Source: Streptomyces sp. CB01881 (GTDB taxonomy: Bacteria > Actinomycetota > Actinomycetes > Streptomycetales > Streptomycetaceae). Taken from it: a DNA stretch of 64,000 nt. Below, piece after piece: positions 17,431 to 25,165 of this stretch. Numbering within the stretch: the first letter of the stretch is position 1; every line of letters begins with the position of its first letter. The stretch lies in NCBI RefSeq assembly GCF_002953255.1, contig NZ_CP026498.1, positions 1,094,693 through 1,158,692 on the forward strand, given 5' to 3'. Under the pieces are notes generated by a model that worked only from the letters and a program-made list of their open reading frames with translations, was not told where the DNA came from and did not search any database. The position numbers and the translations under genes are program-made.

Positions 17431-20400
17431 GCGCGGGCCGGCGTCGCGCTCCCCGGCCCGGGCGGGGGCGGCCGCGACCGGCTGCGCGGCCGGCCGCACG
17501 GCCACCGGCGCGGGCTCGGGGGCGACGACGGGAGCGGGCTCGGGGGCGATCGCGGGAGCGGGCGCCGGCTCGGCTGCCGGCGCGAGGGCGCTCAGGACGA
17601 CGGGGGCGGGCGCCACGGCGTCGACGGGCTCCGCGACGGGCGCGGCCTCGGCGTCGGTGGCGGGGGCGGCGTCGGCGGGGGCGGTCAGCCCGCGAAAGGG
17701 ACGCCCCTGAGGGGCGCCTCCCTTCCCCAGCTCCCGGAGGATGCAGGCCGTCAGCTCCTGGATCGTCGGGTGGTCGTAGAGCCTGGTGGCGGGGAGGTCC
17801 AGCCCGTACTGCTTGTTGATCGCCTTGATCCACTCCACGCCGATGATGGAGTCCAGCCCGAAGTCGGTGAAGCTCCGGTCGAGGTCGAGCTCGTCCTCCG
17901 ACACGTACAGGGCGGCGGCCAGGCTGCTCAGCAGGTCCGCCTGGACCTCGTCCTCCGAGAGGGCCGGCTGCGGCGCCTCCACCGTCACCGGCGCCGGAGC
18001 GGCGACCGGCTCGGCAACCGGCGCCACCGGCGCAACGGCGACCGGAGCGGCGGCCGGCAGAGCGGCCGGAGCCGCGGCCGGGGCGGGCGCCGCGGTGCGC
18101 AGCAGGTTGTGCAGGTAGGCCGCCAACTGGCGGACGGTGGGCGTGTCGTAGAGCCTGGTCGCGGCCAGGTCGAGGCCGTACTGCTTGTTGATCGCCTTGA
18201 TCCACTCGACCCCGACGATGGAGTCCAGCCCGAGGTCGGTGAAGTTGGTGTCGGTGTCGACCTCCTCCTCCGCCATGTACAGGGCCTGGGCGAGGCTCAC
18301 CGCCAGCTCGTCGACGAGGGTCTCCTCGTCCGGGCCGGCGTAGGCCGTGACCACCGGAGCGGGAGCCTGCGGGGCCTGGACCTGCGGGGCGGGAGCCTGC
18401 GGGGCCGGGGCCGCCACCGGGGCGGCGGCGGGGGCCGGCGGAGCGGGAGTGGACACCGGCGCGAGGGTCACCGCGGCGGCGGGACGACGCACGGGCGCCG
18501 GAGCCACCGGAGTGGCCGGCCCGCCGCCGAGCGGGGCGAGGCCGATGCCGCGCGGCTTCGCGACGGCGCGGGCGCCGCCGGACGGCACGGGCACCGTGGC
18601 GGGCCGCACCGGCGGGATCGGCTTCAGGGGGGTGGGCTCGGGCGCGGTCACCACCGCCACGGGCGCGGGTGCGGCGGCGGGCGCAGCGGCCGGAGCAGCG
18701 GCGGGCTCGGCAGCAGGCGCAGTGGCGGCGACGGCCGGAACCGCGGTGGCCGGCGCGGGCGCCTGGCCCGCCGGGGCCCAGAACCGCTTGCGTGCGAACG
18801 GGTAGGTCGGCAGCGAGACCCGGGCCGGCTGCGGGGCGGGGTAGAAGCCCCGCCAGTCCAGGCCCAGCCCGCTGACCCAGAGTTCGAGCAGCTTGCCGAA
18901 CTTGCGCTTGCGCACCCACGCCTCGATGGTGTGCGCCATGTCCTCGTCCTCGGCGAGGAACGACACGGCGTCCTTCGCGCGCTTCACCCGGCCCCGGTAG
19001 ACCTCGCCGACGGTGTCCTTGCCGTCCAGGTGGTCGCGCAGGCGGGCGAGCAGCTCCTCGGCGGAGCCGGCCAGGAACGCCAGCCGCTCGTCCAGGTGCT
19101 CGCGTCCGGTCTGGAGCGTGAAGGCGATCCCGGGCAGGTCGGCGTCACCGATCCGCTCCTCCTGCGCCCAGTCGAGGAGTCGCTGCGCCTGCTCGCGGAG
19201 CTGCTCCTCGGTGCGCGCGGAGAGCACGACGACGGTGGACAGCGGCTGCTGCGCCGGGTCGGTGTCCGCCGGGCGCCCGGCGGGGACGTACTCCTCGACG
19301 ACGACGTGCGCGTTGGAGCCGCCCGCGCCGAAGGAGGAGATGCCGGCGATCCGCGGGTACTCGCGGGGGCCGTCGGCGGTGTCGATCACCGGCCGGTCCC
19401 AGTCCGCCAGCTCCCGCTGCACCCGGAAGGGCGTCCCCTCGAAGTCGATGTGCGGGTTGAGCACCTCGGAGTGGAGCGAGGGCGCCAGCTTGCCGTGCTG
19501 GAGCTGGAGCAGCACCTTCGTCAGCGCCGAGATGCCGGCGGCGCTCTCGGCGTGCCCGATGTTGCTCTTCACCGAGCCGATCGCGCAGAACTGCCGGTCG
19601 TCCGTGTGCCGGGAGAAGGCCTTGGTGAGGCCGGCGATCTCGATCGGGTCGCCGAGGGACGTACCGGTGCCGTGCGCCTCGATGTAGCTGACCGTGCGCG
19701 CGTCGACGCCCGCCTTGTCCAGGGCGTGCGCGATCACGCCGCTCTGGGCGTTCGGGTTCGGCACCGTGTAGCCGTTGGTCCGGCCGCCGTGGTTGACCGC
19801 GGTGGCCTTGATGACGCCGTAGATCCGGTCGCCGTCGGCGATCGCCCGGTCCAGCGGCTTCAGCAGCACCGCGCCCACGCCCTCGCCGGGCACGTAGCCG
19901 TCGCCGCCCTCGCCGAAGCTCTCGCAGCGGCCCTTGCTCGACGCGAAGCCGGTCTGGCCCAGCAGCCGGTACTTGTTCGGATGGAGCGACAGGTTGACGC
20001 CGCCGGCGACGGCGACCTCGCAGTCGCCGAGCTGGAGGCTCTGGCAGGCGAGGTGGAGCGCCGTCAGGGAGGAGGAGCACATGGTCTTGAGCGTGATGCT
20101 CGGGCCCTGCCAGTTGCAGTAGTACGAGACGCGGTTGGCGATGTTCGCCGCGTTGCCGGGGATCACCCGGCCCTCGGCCTGCGCCTGCTCGGTCGCACCG
20201 TACAGCTGGTACTCGTCGTACATCGCGCCGACGAAGACGCCGACGTTGCCCTCGACGCCGTTCGAGCGGTGCCGGTTGAGGTCCTGGCGCGTGTAGCCGG
20301 CGTCCTCCAGCGTCTCGTGGACGCACTCCAGGAACAGGCGCTCCTGCGGGTCGGTGAACTCGGCCTCGCGGGGCGACATGTTGAAGAACAGCGGGTCGAA

Positions 20401-23400
20401 CCGGTCGACGTCGTCCAGGAACCCGCCCCACTTGCCGTAGGCGGTGCCGGGCTTGGACGGGTCCTCGACGGAGTGGGCGCGGTGGTCCCAGCGGTCCGCG
20501 GGCACCTCGGTGACGCTGTCCCGGCCCTCGGCCAGGTTGCGCCAGAACTCGCGGAGGTTGCGGGCCTGCGGGTAGCGGCCGCCGAGGCCGATGACGGCGA
20601 TGTCGGCGCTGCGCGGCGCGACCGCCGCACGCGGCTCCGGCACGACGGCGGGCGCCGGGGCGGGGGCAGGCGCGGCGGCGGGCGCCTGAGCCACGGGCAC
20701 GGGGGCCACGGGGGCGGGAGCCACGGGGGCGGGAGCGGCCACAGGGGCGGGGGCGGGGGCGGGGGCCGCGGGCCGCACGCCCAGCAGCTCCGCCAGCTTC
20801 TCCCGGTGCGCCTCGACCAGGTAGCCGGTGAGCTGCCTGATGTCGCGGTACTCGAAGAAGAGCGTCTTCGGCAGCCGGCCGAAGACCGCCTCCAGCTTGG
20901 CGGTCAGGCTCATCGCCATCACCGAGTCGATGCCGTACCGCTCCAGCGGGAGGTCGGCCTCGATGCGGTGCGCGGGCACCTTGAGCGCGCCCGCCAGCAG
21001 CGTGGTGACGTACCCGACGGCCCTGTCCTCCAGGCCGTCGTCCTGCCGCTCCACTGCCGCGCCGGGAATGTCGGTGCTCACTGGTCCTGTGTCCTCACCG
21101 GCCTGCTGCATCGTCAGCGCCTGCCTGATTCGGGCCACGTCGCCTGCGGCGACGAGCACTTGGTGGTGGTTCGTCTGGAGGCTGCGGGAGAGCGCCTCGA
21201 TCCCGGCCGCGCGCTCCAGCAGGGAGATCCCGAAGCGGTCGCGGAGCTCGGCCTCCGTGCCCGCGTCCGGGCGCATGCCGCCGTCCGCCCAGAGCGGCCA
21301 GTCGACGGAGAGGGTGCGGCCGCGCCGCAGTCCGGCCGCGACCAGGCCCTGCCGGTACTCGGCGAAGCCGTCCATGAAGGCGTTGGCCGCCGTGTAGTCG
21401 GCCTGGCCGGCGTTGCCGGTGACGGCGGCGCCGGAGGAGAACGTGACGAAGAAGTCCAGGTCCGCGTCCTTGGTCGCCTCGTCCAGGTGCACCAGGCCGT
21501 CGACCTTCGGCGCCAGGACGGCACGGAACTCGCGGGCCGGCTTCCTCAGGATGAAGTTGTCCTCGATCACGCCGGCGCTGTGGACGACGCCGTGGAGGTG
21601 GCCGGCCGTGCGCACGATCCGGTCGACCAGGGCCGCGACGGCGTCCCGGTCGGCGACGTCGAGGCTCGCGTAGGAGACGTCGGCCCCCGACGCCCGCAGC
21701 CGTTCCACGGTCCGCCGCGTCGCGGCCGTCTCCGGGGAGCGGCCGGCGAGGACGAGCGTGGCGTCCTTCACCTGGCCGGCGATCTCCTCGGCGAAGATCA
21801 GCCCGAGGCCGCCGAGGCCGCCGGTGACCAGGTAGACGCCGCCGGCCCGCCAGGGCGCGCCGGGGCGGTCCGCCGCGGGCTCCTCGGCCCAGGCCGGCAC
21901 CTCGCGCCGGCCGTCCCGGTACCGGACGGTGCTGTGAGCGGTGCCGGCCTCGTCGGTGCCCGCCGGGTTGCGGCGCTCGGCCGCGAGGAGCGCGCGCAGC
22001 GCGTCCGCTCCCGTGGCGGCGTCCACGAGGACGACCTGGCCGGTGATCCGCGGGTTCTCCAGCCGGGCCGTCCGCAGCAGCGCGCCGAGGCCGGAGAGCG
22101 CCGGCGACTCGGGCCGGTCCGCCAGCACGATCTGGACGAACACCTCGGACTGCGTGCCGTCCGTCAGCAGCGCCTTCGTCCGCTCGAACACCTGGAGCGC
22201 GTAGTCGGTGTAGCGGCCCGCGAGGTCGGCGGCCTCGGAGCCGAGCACCTCGACCTCGCAGTCGGCGTCCGGGGCGACCGCGACCGCGTCCGCGAGGACG
22301 CCTGCCTCGGCGAGGACCACGGTGCGCCGCGCGGTGTCGGCCGCCGGTGCGGGCAGCGCGCGCTCGCGCCACTGGGGGAAGGCCAGGACGGTGCCGGCCG
22401 CGTCCTCCCCGGGCAGGGTCCGGGCGGTGCCGGCCGCGGGCTCCCGGGCCGGCTCCTGGGCCGGCTCCTGGGGCATCGCCCGGACCGCGAAGCCCGTCAG
22501 GCGCACCCGGACCTCCCCCGCGTCGTCGCACAGGTCCAGGTCGAGGCGGCGGACGGCGCCGTCCTGCGGGCCGGTCCCGCTCGGGCGGATCCAGACCCAG
22601 AGGCCGGGCGTCAGCGCGCCGAACACCTCGACCCGGTCGACGGCGAAGGGCAGCAGGGTCTGCGGCGCGGTGTCCGGGCCGTCCGCCGGCATCCCCAGGC
22701 AGGCCTGGAGCGCCGCGTCGGTGAGGCCCGGGTGCAGACGGGTGGCGTCGAAGCCGGGCTGCGCGGCGGCGGGGAGCACGAGGCGCGCCAGCAGCTGGCC
22801 CTCGCCGACGAGCAGGTACTCGATGCCGCGCAGCGACGCGCCGTACTCGATCCCGGCGGCCGCGAAGGCCGCGTAGACGTCGTCGGCGTCCACCCGGCGG
22901 ACGGTGCACTCCGCCCGCAGCCGCGGCAGGTCGACCGGGCCGGGTGCGGCGCCGACGGGCACGACCGTACCGGTGCTGTGCAGGACCTGCGCCGTACCCG
23001 GCCCGTCCGCGTCCTCGTCCGCGGCGAAGACCTCGAACCGGACGCCCTGCGCGTCCTCGGGGCCCTGCACGTCCTCGGTGCGCAGCGCGTCCTCGGGCCG
23101 CAGCGCGACGTGGAGGTCGCGCGGGCGGTCGCCCACCCGGAACGGGCGGGCCCAGACCACGTCGGCGAGGGCCGAGCCCGGCTGGGGCGTCCGCCCGCCG
23201 GCCGCGGCCGCGAGCGCCATCTCCAACTGGGCGACGCCGGGCAGGATCCGCTCACCGCGGACCCGGTGGTCACGGAGGAACGCCTCCTCACCGGTGAAGG
23301 TCGAGGTGTAGCGCTGCCGCCCGAACTGGGAGGTGTCGCGCTGCACCAGCGGGTGCGGCGCCGCCGCGGCGGACGGGCCGGGACCGGCCTGCGCACCCGG

Positions 23401-23889
23401 CTGCTCCTCGACCCAGTACCGCTCCTTCGCGAACGGGTAGGTGGGCAGCGGGATCCGGAACGGCCGGGCCGACGCGTACAGCAGCGGCCAGTCGACGGCG
23501 CAGCCGCCGGCCCAGGCCTTCGCGACGGCGGCGTGGTCCCCGGCCGCGATCCAGGAACGGACCAGCGCCTTGCGTTCCTCGTCCTCCTCGTCCCAGGTCA
23601 GCTGCTCGGGCGCCCGGCCCCGGAAGAGAGCGGTCCCGCCGCCCTGCCCCAGGTGGGTCCGCAGGCCGGCCGCGACCGCGGCGGTGGAGTCGGCCACGAA
23701 GGCCAGCCGGTGGTCCATCGCCTCCCGGCCGGCCTGGAGCGAGAAGGCCAGGTCGGTCAGGTCGAGCCGCGGCTCGTCCGCCAGGAAGGCGAGCAGGTTC
23801 TCGGCCGAGCTGTCCAGCTGCGCCTCGGTCTTGGCCGACAGGGTGACGACGACGGCCGCCGAAGCGGTCCGCACACTGCTGTCACGCAT
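14152..23889 (-). CDS. Trans-AT PKS: DH-KR-ACP-KS-ACP-ACP-KS-KR, second beta-branching station
   Basis: A 3245-residue protein. It starts in a post-KS linker (residues 1-170), so the KS of its first module sits on the previous protein. Domains: DH 177-465 (DHRVRGERILPG), KR 500-925 (TGGLGGLG, FSSGAAV, DYTAAN), ACP 955-1040, KS 1093-1535, tandem ACPs near 1855-1930 and 1980-2055, KS 2153-2580 (EMHGTGT) and KR 2785-3240 (IGGAGGIG, FSSMNSF, NYVAGS). Both tandem ACPs read DSI-GVEWI, with the Trp typical of beta-branching ACPs, and their module has no KR or DH. The first KS has Lys instead of Asp in the residue pair before MCSSS. The final KR needs the MT-ACP on the next protein. Start and upstream stop overlap as ATGCGTGA, with GGAGGAG seven bases upstream. 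Confidence 0.96.
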   Translation of the reverse strand: MRDSSVRTASAAVVVTLSAKTEAQLDSSAENLLAFLADEPRLDLTDLAFSLQAGREAMDHRLAFVADSTAAVAAGLRTHLGQGGGTALFRGRAPEQLTWDEEDEERKALVRSWIAAGDHAAVAKAWAGGCAVDWPLLYASARPFRIPLPTYPFAKERYWVEEQPGAQAGPGPSAAAAPHPLVQRDTSQFGRQRYTSTFTGEEAFLRDHRVRGERILPGVAQLEMALAAAAGGRTPQPGSALADVVWARPFRVGDRPRDLHVALRPEDALRTEDVQGPEDAQGVRFEVFAADEDADGPGTAQVLHSTGTVVPVGAAPGPVDLPRLRAECTVRRVDADDVYAAFAAAGIEYGASLRGIEYLLVGEGQLLARLVLPAAAQPGFDATRLHPGLTDAALQACLGMPADGPDTAPQTLLPFAVDRVEVFGALTPGLWVWIRPSGTGPQDGAVRRLDLDLCDDAGEVRVRLTGFAVRAMPQEPAQEPAREPAAGTARTLPGEDAAGTVLAFPQWRERALPAPAADTARRTVVLAEAGVLADAVAVAPDADCEVEVLGSEAADLAGRYTDYALQVFERTKALLTDGTQSEVFVQIVLADRPESPALSGLGALLRTARLENPRITGQVVLVDAATGADALRALLAAERRNPAGTDEAGTAHSTVRYRDGRREVPAWAEEPAADRPGAPWRAGGVYLVTGGLGGLGLIFAEEIAGQVKDATLVLAGRSPETAATRRTVERLRASGADVSYASLDVADRDAVAALVDRIVRTAGHLHGVVHSAGVIEDNFILRKPAREFRAVLAPKVDGLVHLDEATKDADLDFFVTFSSGAAVTGNAGQADYTAANAFMDGFAEYRQGLVAAGLRRGRTLSVDWPLWADGGMRPDAGTEAELRDRFGISLLERAAGIEALSRSLQTNHHQVLVAAGDVARIRQALTMQQAGEDTGPVSTDIPGAAVERQDDGLEDRAVGYVTTLLAGALKVPAHRIEADLPLERYGIDSVMAMSLTAKLEAVFGRLPKTLFFEYRDIRQLTGYLVEAHREKLAELLGVRPAAPAPAPAPVAAPAPVAPAPVAPVPVAQAPAAAPAPAPAPAVVPEPRAAVAPRSADIAVIGLGGRYPQARNLREFWRNLAEGRDSVTEVPADRWDHRAHSVEDPSKPGTAYGKWGGFLDDVDRFDPLFFNMSPREAEFTDPQERLFLECVHETLEDAGYTRQDLNRHRSNGVEGNVGVFVGAMYDEYQLYGATEQAQAEGRVIPGNAANIANRVSYYCNWQGPSITLKTMCSSSLTALHLACQSLQLGDCEVAVAGGVNLSLHPNKYRLLGQTGFASSKGRCESFGEGGDGYVPGEGVGAVLLKPLDRAIADGDRIYGVIKATAVNHGGRTNGYTVPNPNAQSGVIAHALDKAGVDARTVSYIEAHGTGTSLGDPIEIAGLTKAFSRHTDDRQFCAIGSVKSNIGHAESAAGISALTKVLLQLQHGKLAPSLHSEVLNPHIDFEGTPFRVQRELADWDRPVIDTADGPREYPRIAGISSFGAGGSNAHVVVEEYVPAGRPADTDPAQQPLSTVVVLSARTEEQLREQAQRLLDWAQEERIGDADLPGIAFTLQTGREHLDERLAFLAGSAEELLARLRDHLDGKDTVGEVYRGRVKRAKDAVSFLAEDEDMAHTIEAWVRKRKFGKLLELWVSGLGLDWRGFYPAPQPARVSLPTYPFARKRFWAPAGQAPAPATAVPAVAATAPAAEPAAAPAAAPAAAPAPVAVVTAPEPTPLKPIPPVRPATVPVPSGGARAVAKPRGIGLAPLGGGPATPVAPAPVRRPAAAVTLAPVSTPAPPAPAAAPVAAPAPQAPAPQVQAPQAPAPVVTAYAGPDEETLVDELAVSLAQALYMAEEEVDTDTNFTDLGLDSIVGVEWIKAINKQYGLDLAATRLYDTPTVRQLAAYLHNLLRTAAPAPAAAPAALPAAAPVAVAPVAPVAEPVAAPAPVTVEAPQPALSEDEVQADLLSSLAAALYVSEDELDLDRSFTDFGLDSIIGVEWIKAINKQYGLDLPATRLYDHPTIQELTACILRELGKGGAPQGRPFRGLTAPADAAPATDAEAAPVAEPVDAVAPAPVVLSALAPAAEPAPAPAIAPEPAPVVAPEPAPVAVRPAAQPVAAAPARAGERDAGPRRGDAIAIVGMAGRYPRSENLAEYWDNLANGRDCVREIPKSRWDVDEYYDPRPSQKGKVYCRSMGDLDDIDVFDPLFFNIPPAEAEAMDPQQRLFLQEAYHAFEDAGYDPRALSGEKCGVYLGIMSNEYSMLMQKQGADASSATSNSNAITAGRIAYFLNLKGPAIALDTACSSSLVATHLASQALKGGEIDMALVGGVTLYLSPEAYISMCGAGMLSPDGRCKTFDNGADGFVPGEGVGALVLKRLDDAVRDGDHVHGVILGSGINQDGKTNGITAPSVMSQMELERDVYGRHGIDPAGIGYVEMHGTGTKLGDPIELEALGTVYREHTDKVGYCAIGSVKSNLGHTSAAAGIASIQKAVLCMQQKHLVPTLNFERHNEHFDFERSPFYVNTALTPWKTEAGTARRAAVSSFGFSGTNAHLVLEEYDEGAGSAAPEPAHVPRVFVLSARSEEQLRTAAARLGDHVRAHPSVDPRDLAFSLQVGREAMTRRLALVAATLGELAEKLTRYSAQGRADGVLTGQAAKGRGRGAVHVPQAAPGGAPSAAESERLAGLWVTGTAVDWAQLYADERPRRVPLPTYPFARESYWFTPAPADAGSDVPADVGTPAPAAPAPTPAPAAAPVPAADPSAAANILLKPVWDVVPKPAPQTPAAADGRVLVVGGEQEHWERIRTVHPGAERLAVSPADTVETIAARLDAAGDPVAHLVWLAPQQQTPPAVTEDALVEAQEGGLYACFRTLKALLSLGYGRRTLDLTVVTEQSLPVRRSDTVDPTHAGLHGLLGSVAKEYPGWNVRLADLDKGYDWPLAELFALPCEDRGSVRAYRRRRWYQQALLPIQETARDTDRDTAGDTAQGGNPVYRQGGTYVVIGGAGGIGEAWTEHMIRTYGAQVVWIGRRAEDAAIREKLGRLGRLGPEPRYVQADAADRESLQGAYEHIKQSHPVIHGVIHSAIVLLDQSLERMDEGRFRAAVSAKVDVSVRLVQVFRTEPLDFVLFFSSMNSFLKAPGQCNYVAGSVFKDAYAHRLGSALSAPVKTMNWGYWGSVGIVASQEYQERMSRAGAASIEPADGMAALDVLLSGTFDQLGLVKAQGGNS
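17710..20610 (-). other. PKS module K: KS-ACPb-ACPb, second beta-branching station
   Basis: KS Cys 20077-20079 is preceded by LKTM, Lys codon 20086-20088, where DTM is normal. No reductive domains follow. Two ACPs have Ser codons 18220-18222 and 17848-17850 and flag Trp codons 18202-18204 and 17830-17832. Long Ala/Pro linkers separate the domains. Confidence 0.88.
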
Positions 23890-25165
23890 TGCGATACTCC
23901 TCCAGCACGACGTGGGCGTTCGTTCCGCTGAATCCGAACGAGCTCACGGCAGCGCGCCTCGGCGCCCGGCCGGCCTGGGGCTCCCAGGGTTCGAGGCGGG
24001 TGTTGACACGGAAAGGGGAATGGGCGAAGTCGAAGTGCTCGTTGGGAGTCTCGAAGTTCAGCGACGGCACGAGCAGACCGTGACGCATGCTCAGCAGCGC
24101 CTTGTGCACCCCGGCCACCCCGGCGGCCGCCGAGGTGTGCCCGATGTTGCTCTTCACCGAGCCGATCGCGCAGGAGTTGGCCGGCACGCCCCGCTCGCGG
24201 TAGACGGTGCCCAGCGCGTCGAGCTCGATCGGGTCGCCGAGCTTGGTTCCGGTGCCGTGCATCTCGACGTAGCCGATGGACGCCGCGTCGATGCCGTGCC
24301 GGTCGTAGACCGAACGGACCAGGTCCATCTGGCTGTTGGCGCTGGGCGCGGTGATGCCGTTGGTCTTGCCGTCCTGGTTGGTGCCCGAGGCCGCGACGAC
24401 GCCGTAGACGTGGTCGTGGTCGGCCTCGGCGTCGCCCAGGCGCTTCAGCACCAGGGCGCCGACGCCCTCACCCGGCACGAACCCGTCCGCGCCGTTGTCG
24501 AAGGACCGGCACTGCCCGTGCGGCGAGAGCATGCCCGCCTCGGACATCCCGACGTAGGTGTCCGGGAGCAGGTAGAGCGAGACGCCGCCGACCAGCGCGA
24601 TGTCGATCTCGTGGCTCGCCAGCGCCTGCTGGGCGAGGTGCAGCGCCACCAGCGAGGACGAGCACGCGGTGTCGATCGCGATCGCCGGGCCCTTGAGGTT
24701 GAGGAAGTAGGCGATGCGCGAGGCGGCGATGGCGTTGCTGCTGCTGGTCGCCGCGTTGGTCTCCGCGCCGTTGCGGAACACCAGGAAGCTGTACTCGTTG
24801 CCGCTGATCCCCAGGAAGACGCCGCACTTCTTGCGGCTCAGGGACTGCGGGTCGTACCCCGCGTCCTCGAACGCCCGGTAGGCCTCCTGGAGGAAGATGC
24901 GCTGCTGCGGGTCGAGCCCTTCCGCCTCCAGCGGCGAGATGTTGAAGAACAGCGGGTCGAAGCAGTCCGCGTCCTCCAGGTAGCCCAGCCACTTGCAGTT
25001 CGTCTTGCCCTTCTGGCCGGGGCGCGGGTCGTAGTACCGCGCCACGTCCCAGCGGGACGGGGGCACCTCGCGCACGGAGTTGCGGCCGTTGCTGAGGTTG
25101 TCCCAGTACTGGCGGAGGTTCTCCGAGCCCGGGTAGCGGCCGGACATGCCGATGACGGCGGCCCG
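20780..25165 (-). other. PKS module J, split: KS // DH-KR-ACP
   Basis: KS Cys 24662-24664 with EMHGTGT ends one protein. DH (His 23266-23268), KR (TGGLGGLG near 21810, DYTAAN near 21400) and ACP (RYGIDSV near 20922) start the next. Predicted output: alkene next to the first beta-branch. Confidence 0.87.
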
